A stretch of 64,000 nucleotides of DNA from Manis javanica (lineage: Eukaryota; Chordata; Mammalia; Pholidota; Manidae). Position 1 is the first letter of the stretch. Each line of letters opens with the position of its first letter. Position numbers and translations under genes: made by a program. Under the pieces are notes generated by a model. That model did no database searches. It was not told the origin of the DNA and saw only the letters and a list, made by a program, of their open reading frames with translations. The stretch is from positions 149,907,121 to 149,971,120 of the forward strand of contig NC_133161.1 of assembly GCF_040802235.1 (NCBI RefSeq). Reading direction: 5' to 3'. Shown here one piece after another: positions 61,601-64,000 of this stretch.

Positions 61601-62111
61601 AAACTGGGTGGAAAAAAATAGAGCTATTATGATTTGAAATAGTTCTTGGTCATGAAGCCCAAGGAACTTGAAAACCTTAATCTGTCTCCATTTCTGATTT
61701 CTTGTATGAGACATTCTAAAATTAATATCCCAATCTTGTAATTTCTACTCTATTAATATTCCTACACACACTCAAGGAAGCCTTTACTCAATTAAAATGA
61801 ATAGAGAACTTCTCTCTCCAGGTTTCCAAGGCACTCAGATTTTCATGATCACTCTGTCTCTTCAAGAGGGTAGCTTTCTTTAGGCAGTGAGGCCGTGGGC
61901 CTGATCCTGCTCAGAACCCTCAGCTGCACAGCCTACTCTCAAGGCTGAGTGTGCTTGTACACCAAGGACCTGGGGAGGCGCCAACCTTTAGCTGAAGTCT
62001 GGTGCATCCGAATCTTTCTGGAGGCCACAAACTGGAGCACTTTCTCCACATTATTCTTCATCTCCTGTTGGTTACTGGGACTCAGCTGTACCCCACTCAG
62101 CTTTTCTCCTG
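22425..62111 (-). CDS. DIXDC1: DIXDC1 (Ccd1), DIX-domain scaffold, all exons from the second half of the CH domain to the stop codon; 5' exons off the right edge
   Basis: Positive regulator of Wnt/beta-catenin and JNK signalling; its DIX domain polymerises with Dishevelled and Axin, and the long form binds actin through an N-terminal CH domain. Eighteen coding exons (126, 232, 108, 113, 158, 90, 54, 51, 105, 54, 93, 72, 87, 162, 67, 106, 109 and 81 bp) join without a frame break. Order: CH-domain second half (62111, 60668), Ser-rich linker (59868, 55027, 53447), coiled-coil (50798 to 44549), divergent linker (43864), a further helical segment (42981), then the DIX domain (30588, 29586, 25697). 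The first CH exons should lie to the right of 64000. An alternative first exon at 57371-57393 gives the short isoform without CH. Residues match human DIXDC1 (683 aa, from memory) closely, most strongly in DIX. Confidence 0.97.
22444..22449 (-). terminator. DIXDC1: DIXDC1 distal poly(A) signal
   Basis: AATAAA on the minus strand in the context GATCAATAAAACC; a second copy lies 87 bp upstream at 22531-22536. They are the last canonical signals before the intergenic gap to DLAT. Confidence 0.6.
25617..25697 (-). CDS. DIXDC1: DIXDC1 last coding exon, end of DIX domain, stop codon
   Basis: 26 codons [20 protein letters not shown] then EDHGEN and TAA (25617-25619). The acceptor is [24 protein letters not shown] is near-invariant among vertebrate DIXDC1 proteins. 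Confidence 0.96.
   Translation of the reverse strand, partial: VFHDDDAIPGWEGKIVAWVEEDHGEN
25698..26616. other. DIXDC1 last intron, left part
   Basis: No feature recognised before the Tigger1 left end. Confidence 0.55.
27551..27883 (-). pseudogene. Tigger1 transposase fragment
   Basis: 110-codon open fragment of the DDE catalytic core, with [14 protein letters not shown] (catalytic Asp region) and [15 protein letters not shown]. The rest of the transposase is split by frameshifts, so it is not functional. Confidence 0.88.
28352..28816 (-). mobile_element. Probable solo LTR nested in Tigger1
   Basis: About 465 bp interrupt the Tigger1 consensus between CCTTTGCGTC and GACTAACTGG. On the minus strand it has a TATA box (TCTATATAAAGAGC, near 28703-28716) and, about 260 bp further on, AATAAAG near 28460, the layout of an LTR promoter plus R/poly(A) site. 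A CTTG occurs at both borders, a possible short target duplication. No canonical TG...CA ends are certain, and the family is unknown. Confidence 0.5.
29478..29586 (-). CDS. DIXDC1: DIXDC1 exon, DIX domain core
   Basis: 109 bp: [20 protein letters not shown] then [16 protein letters not shown]. These strands and helix form the head-to-tail polymer interface with Dishevelled and Axin. The acceptor is TTGTGCAG and the donor GTATGG. A Tigger1 transposon ends 143 bp beyond the donor. Confidence 0.96.
30483..30588 (-). CDS. DIXDC1: DIXDC1 exon, start of DIX domain
   Basis: 106 bp: [20 protein letters not shown] then [15 protein letters not shown]. The DIX domain begins near TKVLYF. The acceptor is GATTGCAG and the donor GTGAGG. 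Confidence 0.96.
31615..32080 (-). repeat. L2 LINE 3' end
   Basis: ACAAGCATTTATTGAGCACC TACTATGTGC is the reverse complement of the L2 3' terminus; weaker L2-like DNA continues to about 32080. Confidence 0.7.
32326..32420 (+). mobile_element. Very short L1 3'-end insertion
   Basis: About 90 bp matching only the last part of the L1 3' UTR (GGGGACTTGATAATGGGGAG, CCACAATGTTGCTCATGTAA) with an A-rich tail; severe 5' truncation. Confidence 0.7.
32535..32660 (-). repeat. L2 LINE 3' fragment
   Basis: ATTGGGTGTCTATTATGTAT and CAACCCCATCCTTAAGGAGT follow the reverse L2 3' end. Confidence 0.6.
32691..33047 (+). repeat. MLT1-type MaLR LTR
   Basis: Starts TTGACTGAACTGTGTGCTCA and ends with CCTCCAGAACTGTGAGAAAT AAAC, then TTATGGCAGCCCAAGATGAC TAATA, all characteristic of MLT1 LTRs. 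It lies in the large DIXDC1 intron. Confidence 0.8.
33370..37670 (-). mobile_element. Old L1 (L1M-type), antisense to the plus strand
   Basis: Reading the minus strand, degraded ORF2 sequence runs from about 35540 leftward and the ORF1/5' region occupies 36580-37670 (plus-strand TTTGTGTTGCAGTTTGGGTG is a characteristic stretch). Frames are too decayed to translate. It is interrupted by the MER8-like element at 36111-36571. GC-richer DNA at 37680-38400 may be its 5' UTR but I cannot confirm that. Confidence 0.7.
36111..36571. mobile_element. Tigger2/MER8-like nonautonomous DNA transposon
   Basis: Ends TACAGACATTCC on the left and, reading in from the right, TACAGATGGTCT, so inverted terminal repeats are visible. 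Internal TAAGTTGAAAATATCATAAA and TTTGCACCATCGAAGTTGAA are typical of this group. It is nested in an old minus-strand L1. Confidence 0.7.
38530..39870 (+). mobile_element. Old L1 3' half
   Basis: Degraded ORF2 C-terminal sequence (CAAATGGTGCTGGGACAATG near 38659, AAAAGATGCTTAAAATCACT near 39094, TACAACAGAATATTATTCAG near 39493) and 3' UTR. No open frame of note. Confidence 0.8.
39871..42314. other. DIXDC1 large intron, right part
   Basis: One L2 piece (40675-40790); otherwise unclassified old intron sequence. Confidence 0.55.
40675..40790 (+). repeat. L2 LINE 3' fragment
   Basis: CACCTCTGTATTGCCAGTGT CTGACATGGGCGCTACACAA has the layout of the L2 3' terminus. Confidence 0.6.
42315..42381 (-). 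CDS. DIXDC1: DIXDC1 linker exon
   Basis: 67 bp: [20 protein letters not shown] then NS plus one base. It matches the human linker [19 protein letters not shown] (from memory). Strong donor GTAAGT. The intron that follows is 11.7 kb and full of old repeats. Confidence 0.92.
42465..42490. repeat. (TA)n microsatellite
   Basis: About 12 TA units just outside a DIXDC1 exon acceptor region; likely length-variable. Confidence 0.85.
42820..42981 (-). CDS. DIXDC1: DIXDC1 helical exon
   Basis: 162 bp, 54 codons: [40 protein letters not shown] and [14 protein letters not shown]. The acceptor is GCCTGCAG. The donor GTGATC is weaker than consensus; a shift of one base would break the frame with the next exon. 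Confidence 0.94.
43307..43755 (+). mobile_element. Tigger1-derived MITE (internally deleted)
   Basis: Left end CAGGCACCCCTTGAAGATAC after TA; it follows the same left-end sequence as the Tigger1 at 26617, then jumps after about 210 bp (near 43520) to the right-end sequence (ATCACTGACCACAGACCACC) seen there near 29128. The right terminus is decayed, near 43755. It lies in a DIXDC1 intron next to the splice donor at 43777. Confidence 0.8.
43778..43864 (-). CDS. DIXDC1: DIXDC1 linker exon, fast-evolving
   Basis: 87 bp, 29 codons: [20 protein letters not shown] then GAAPATCRG, aligning with the human stretch that contains YNSHNSQSNGFLLP (from memory). The acceptor is CCTTAG and the donor GTAGGT. 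It is the most diverged coding exon here. A Tigger1-derived MITE begins about 20 bp beyond its donor. Confidence 0.82.
44000..44100 (+). repeat. L2 LINE 3' fragment
   Basis: ATGAGCACAGAGGTGTTTTC and GACCTGACACAGGGTAGGCG CTGATG match the L2 3' terminus. Confidence 0.6.
44549..44620 (-). CDS. DIXDC1: DIXDC1 coiled-coil exon
   Basis: 72 bp, 24 codons: [20 protein letters not shown] then EADE. Phase 0 on both sides, acceptor TTTGCAG, donor GTAACC. Confidence 0.94.
44701..44793 (-). CDS. DIXDC1: DIXDC1 coiled-coil exon
   Basis: 93 bp, 31 codons: [20 protein letters not shown] then [11 protein letters not shown]. The acceptor is GTCACAG and the donor GTGGGA. Confidence 0.95.
45220..45273 (-). CDS. 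DIXDC1: DIXDC1 coiled-coil mini-exon
   Basis: 54 bp, 18 codons: [18 protein letters not shown], phase 0 on both sides. It resembles the exon at 44549-44620 ([17 protein letters not shown]), as if the two arose by exon duplication. Confidence 0.95.
45685..45789 (-). CDS. DIXDC1: DIXDC1 coiled-coil exon
   Basis: 105 bp, 35 codons: [20 protein letters not shown] then [15 protein letters not shown]. Heptad-like spacing of Leu/Val fits a coiled coil. The acceptor is CCCCAG and the donor GTGAGT. Confidence 0.95.
45790..47089. other. DIXDC1 intron
   Basis: No gene. A 15-bp tandem duplication GATGGCGTGGCTTGG sits near 46604-46633. Confidence 0.5.
47090..47480 (+). mobile_element. Old L1 3' end fragment
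   Basis: Contains ATACTGGAATACTATGCAGC and the downstream 3' UTR pattern of old L1s. No coding content. Confidence 0.65.
47769..47819 (-). CDS. DIXDC1: DIXDC1 coiled-coil mini-exon
   Basis: 51 bp, 17 codons: [17 protein letters not shown]. Phase 0 on both sides. Trp replaces the Cys I recall at this place in human, and Met replaces Ile. Confidence 0.94.
48000..48240 (+). mobile_element. Old L1 3' UTR fragment
   Basis: ACTATAGTTAATAATACTAT and TATGTTGTACACCTGAAACT are typical of L1M 3' ends. It lies between two DIXDC1 mini-exons. Confidence 0.7.
48489..48542 (-). CDS. DIXDC1: DIXDC1 coiled-coil mini-exon
   Basis: 54 bp, 18 codons: [18 protein letters not shown]. Phase 0 on both sides, acceptor GTTCAG, donor GTAGGT. 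It continues the coiled coil. Confidence 0.94.
48970..50067 (+). mobile_element. 5'-truncated L1 (same broad lineage as the DLAT-intron L1)
   Basis: Contains the last third of ORF2 (MWYIYT-type motif at 49586, ending ISLICGV at 49743, with at least one frameshift), a G-rich 3' UTR (GGGAGGGGGAGGGG near 49820) and a poly(A) tail at 50058-50066. Flanks AATGAACTGATAAGAAC and AGAACTGACAAAACTT look like a decayed target-site duplication. It lies in a DIXDC1 intron, antisense to the gene. Confidence 0.85.
50465..50560 (+). repeat. L2 LINE 3' fragment
   Basis: CCAGTGCCTGGAACAGAGCC TGGCACATGG then TCAATAAGTACTTG is a clear L2 3' terminus. Confidence 0.7.
50709..50798 (-). CDS. DIXDC1: DIXDC1 exon
   Basis: 90 bp, 30 codons, phase 0 on both sides: [20 protein letters not shown] then [10 protein letters not shown]. 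The acceptor is TTATTCAG and the donor GTGAGT. Confidence 0.95.
50799..53289. other. DIXDC1 intron
   Basis: 2.5 kb; no repeat family or exon recognised with confidence. Confidence 0.5.
53290..53447 (-). CDS. DIXDC1: DIXDC1 exon (start of coiled coil)
   Basis: 158 bp encoding [15 protein letters not shown] and then [20 protein letters not shown] and MISGLQ, where the coiled coil begins. A 9-bp direct repeat (53405-53413 and 53414-53422) doubles the residues DWR relative to human RDWRPGS; the frame is kept. Confidence 0.94.
54085..54210 (-). repeat. MIR SINE fragment
   Basis: GGTGTTGTGAAGATTGAATG and GCAGAGCCCATGGTGCCTGA follow the reverse MIR core. Confidence 0.6.
54915..55027 (-). CDS. DIXDC1: DIXDC1 exon, Ser-rich linker (first exon shared by long and short isoforms)
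   Basis: 113 bp encoding [20 protein letters not shown] and [17 protein letters not shown]. The acceptor is ATCACAG and the donor GTACTG. Both the long-isoform exon at 59761 and the short-isoform exon at 57371 leave two bases that fit its first base. Confidence 0.95.
55028..56559. other. DIXDC1 intron left of the internal CpG island
   Basis: An L2/MIR-like tail near 55120-55185; otherwise nothing recognised. Confidence 0.5.
57371..57393 (-). CDS. DIXDC1: DIXDC1 alternative first coding exon (short isoform)
   Basis: A minus-strand ATG at 57393 encodes MGGAQVK plus two bases of Cys, then a GTGAGC donor. The two bases join the exon at 55027 to make MGGAQVKCLTSPSP, the same start as the known short DIXDC1 isoform (MGGTQVKC in human, from memory), which lacks the CH domain. 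It sits in a CpG island, as expected for an internal promoter. At 23 coding bases it is too short for ORF scans. Confidence 0.88.
57780..58270. repeat. C-rich minisatellite with 53/84-bp alternating units
   Basis: CATTCC marks units at 57814, 57898, 57951, 58035, 58089 and 58142, giving spacings of 84, 53, 84, 54 and 53 bp. The 84-bp units carry an extra block with CCACCAGCCGCCCGCCCCTC. The pair 84+53 repeats twice (137 and 138 bp), so it is a higher-order repeat. On the minus strand (DIXDC1 sense) it is G-runs throughout, so G-quadruplexes are likely. It begins about 390 bp upstream of the short-isoform ATG. Confidence 0.85.
58855..59000 (+). mobile_element. Old L1 3' UTR fragment
   Basis: Follows the L1M 3' end pattern (GAAGGTACTAAATGTCACTA, CACTTTAAGC, then ACATGAATTTTATAAAAACA). 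It forms the right border of the CpG island. Confidence 0.6.
59761..59868 (-). CDS. DIXDC1: DIXDC1 linker exon
   Basis: 108 bp encoding [20 protein letters not shown] and [14 protein letters not shown], an acidic then Ser-rich linker of the long isoform. The phase fits both neighbours (2 in, 2 out). The acceptor is CCTCAG and the donor GTAACT. Confidence 0.94.
60437..60668 (-). CDS. DIXDC1: DIXDC1 exon (end of CH domain)
   Basis: 232 bp starting [20 protein letters not shown], the last CH helix, then a Ser/Arg/Gln-rich stretch ending RDVSRYRQR. The acceptor is CCCTCAG and the donor GTGAGG. The residues after CH differ more from human than the helix itself. Confidence 0.95.
60725..60900 (-). 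repeat. L2-like fragment
   Basis: ATAGGCCAGGCAGTCAAGGT CTCTGTCCTCAC and the following text resemble the reverse L2 3' end; old and divergent. Confidence 0.45.
61986..62111 (-). CDS. DIXDC1: DIXDC1 CH-domain exon
   Basis: 126 bp encoding [20 protein letters not shown] and on to IRMHQTSAK, the middle of the calponin-homology actin-binding domain. Acceptor TTCTAACAG; the exon ends with one base of an Asp codon, then GTTGGC. The preceding CH exon is not in the window. Confidence 0.95.
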
Positions 62112-62314
62112 CTGTTAGAAGAGAGAAAATGTATGAAGTTACAGGGAAGAATATTATCAAAGTTTCGTAGTAGCCAGACACAGAGAAAGGGAATATTTGA
62201 TGTAAAAACTATTATATATAAGTAAGTATACAAGTGAGTTAAGGCTTGGTGTTTGTAATTTGGATGGGGAAAAGGAAAATGAAAGCCTTTTGGATACCTC
62301 GGGGCCTGGGAAGT

Positions 62315-62560
62315 TATTGTTTGTTTATTCATTCATCAAATATTCATTGCACACCCTGTTTGCCAGGCACTGTTCTGGGCACCAGAGAAATTGCAAGGAA
62401 CAAGACAAATGCTCTCCTGTCACAGAGCTTGTATCTGACCAAATTAACAAGTAAATGTTTAATATAATTTCAGGTAGTGAAAAGTGCCGTGAGGAAAAAC
62501 AAGTAAGAATGGTCATGGCCTCTCTGATGATACAAGTGTGCAGAGACTAGAATAAAGTAA
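62315..62560 (-). repeat. L2 LINE 3' end
   Basis: TTATTCATTCATCAAATATT followed by TTTGCCAGGCACTGTTCTGG, reverse L2 3' terminus. L2-like DNA may continue to about 63000. Confidence 0.7.
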
Positions 62561-63249
62561 GAGATGTTAAGGCTTCGGAAGGCATTCCAGACCACGGAGC
62601 CAGAGGTCCCAAGCCCAGGGCGGGAACGTGCTCAGCTGGCCTCGTGCAGAGGAGAGAGTGGGGGTTGGATCCTGAGAAGGTGCCAGGTGGGCGAGGCCAG
62701 GCCAGTCCCGGCTCCACGGACCTGAGTGAAGGCATCCAATCCTAGGAGAAAGGGGCGGCCGGTGGGGAGTCTGAGGCAGGGGGGTGACGTGATCTGGGCT
62801 GTTAAAAGTTGACTCAGTGTGGACTCAGTAGATCGTGTGGAGAGGGAACAGGGAGGTCGGCTAGAAAGAAAAAGAAAATAGTCAAGGGCAGACATAGTGA
62901 CGGCTTGGGCTAGAGTGGAAGGGCCGACAGGTGAGAAGTCAGGGATCAGGTAAACTTTTTACATAAAGCGGGCAGCACCCGGGAAGGACTGGGTATGACG
63001 CATGAGCAAAAGAGAACGGTAGGGATGACTTGCGAGTGTTCCATTTTAACAGGTGGGTGACTAGTTCCTGCAATGTGTTACTTAGATGAAGAAAGAACAG
63101 GTAGCTGGGGGCACGGGTGGGGGCAGGCGGAGACGTAGGTAGAAAAGGGTCTTTTGATTTTATATCCTTTTGAAACTTCTAGATTTTCTGATTATATTTT
63201 CAAGTGTAATCTATTCAAATAAATGAAAAATTAAATGTTTAAAATGAGC

Positions 63250-63590
63250 TTTGGACTTAAAGCAGATCTAGGTTTGTACCTCTGCTTTGCCATGTGTAGT
63301 TATGTGACCCTGTAAAATGGAAGACCCTTTCTAAGCCTCATAAAGCGAGTGAGGCAGCGGCGTCCATATCAGATCCATATCATAAATTAAAGTGACATGC
63401 CTGGTACAATGCTGGATATATTCCATGTGCTCCATGAATTTACTTATTTTTGTTACAAGTCCTTTCTTGTAAGATTGTTTCCTGAAGATGGGGTAAGACT
63501 ATATGTCTCTCAAGGGTTGATAATTAAATGAAATTAAATTAAGTGAGATGGAAAGTGTTCAGTAAACGGTAGCAGCTCTTACTATCATCA
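63250..63590 (-). repeat. MIR-like fragment
   Basis: CTCTGCTTTGCCATGTGTAG, TATGTGACCCTG and CCTTTCTAAGCCTCATAAAG follow the MIR order. Divergent. Confidence 0.55.
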
Positions 63591-63734
63591 CTGCTGTTAC
63601 CAGTTTAAATGAATACGCTGGTGAACCCGTGAGCCGGCCCACTGGGGCACTCGTGGACAGGCTGCCTGTAGCAAAGCGGACATTCTCCGTACCACGTCCC
63701 TCAAGGACTGGAAGCAAGGTCCGCTGACTAATGA

Positions 63735-63870
63735 AACCTTAAATGTTTGAGTACCTATTAGGTGCCAGGCCCTTGGGTAGGGGTTGTCAAAATGGAAAAA
63801 AAAATTATACTGCACCTGCTCTTAAAGGGCTCAGTCTATAGAGGAGAGAGGTAAACAATTAACACCTGGC
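63735..63870 (-). repeat. L2 LINE 3' fragment
   Basis: GAGTACCTATTAGGTGCCAG GCCCTTGGG and CTCTTAAAGGGCTCAGTCTA follow the reverse L2 3' end. Confidence 0.6.
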
Positions 63871-64000
63871 AAGTGGTGCTGCGGTAATAACAGAGCTCCA
63901 GGCGAGTGCTATGGGGCTGAGGCCGCGGTACCACCTGATGGGGACAAGCGGCGGCTCCCAGGCCTCCGGAGGACAAGCCCTCTCCTGAAGCATTATGGGA

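Larger units (their letters stand above)
62112..64000. other. DIXDC1 intron, right edge of window
   Basis: L2 and MIR fragments only; the upstream CH exon (ending in the residues before AGEK) is not present, so it lies beyond 64000. Confidence 0.65.

Overview
The window is nuclear DNA of a placental mammal. Two conserved multi-exon genes, both on the minus strand, can be read through exon by exon with consistent splice sites and phases. On the left (757-20550) are exons 1-8 of DLAT, the E2 acetyltransferase of the pyruvate dehydrogenase complex; its catalytic-domain exons lie beyond the left edge. On the right (about 22425-62111) is DIXDC1 (Ccd1), a Wnt/Dishevelled-type DIX-domain scaffold; its first CH-domain exons lie beyond the right edge. 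This head-to-tail pair matches the DIXDC1-DLAT order at human 11q23.1. About 1.9 kb separates the DIXDC1 poly(A) signals from the DLAT start codon. I found no Alu, B1/B2, Bov, canid SINEC or ERE copies. The young L1 copies look laurasiatherian, and a SINE-poor lineage such as pangolin would fit, but that is a guess.

Layout, left to right. 1-5271: DLAT intron with old L2/MIR, and exon 8 at 757-824. 5272-13314: one insertion flanked by a 14-bp target-site duplication. It holds a full-length L1 (5' UTR, open ORF1, broken ORF2, 3' UTR) joined to 1.8 kb of the 3' end of an endogenous retrovirus (degenerate env TM region, polypurine tract, U3-R) that ends in poly(A) just after the LTR AATAAA. 13315-20550: DLAT exons 7 to 1, ending in a CpG-island promoter. 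20551-22424: intergenic. 22425-25697: DIXDC1 3' UTR and last coding exon. 26617-29334: Tigger1 transposon with TA flanks and a nested LTR-like insert. 29478-30588: two exons for the end of the linker and most of the DIX domain. 30589-42314: a large intron filled with old L2, MLT1, L1 and Tigger2/MER8-like copies. 42315-55027: twelve exons, mostly coiled-coil. 56560-58860: a CpG island with the alternative first exon of the short DIXDC1 isoform and a C-rich higher-order minisatellite. 59761-62111: three exons, including the second half of the CH domain. 62112-64000: intron with L2/MIR.

DLAT acts in the mitochondrial matrix and DIXDC1 in cytoplasmic Wnt/JNK and actin-linked signalling. Their adjacency is ancestral synteny, not functional coupling. 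The least expected items are the L1-retrovirus chimera, the higher-order minisatellite at the internal DIXDC1 promoter, a Tigger1-derived MITE ending about 20 bp from a DIXDC1 splice donor, and an unexplained 167-bp exon-like open segment in DLAT intron 5.
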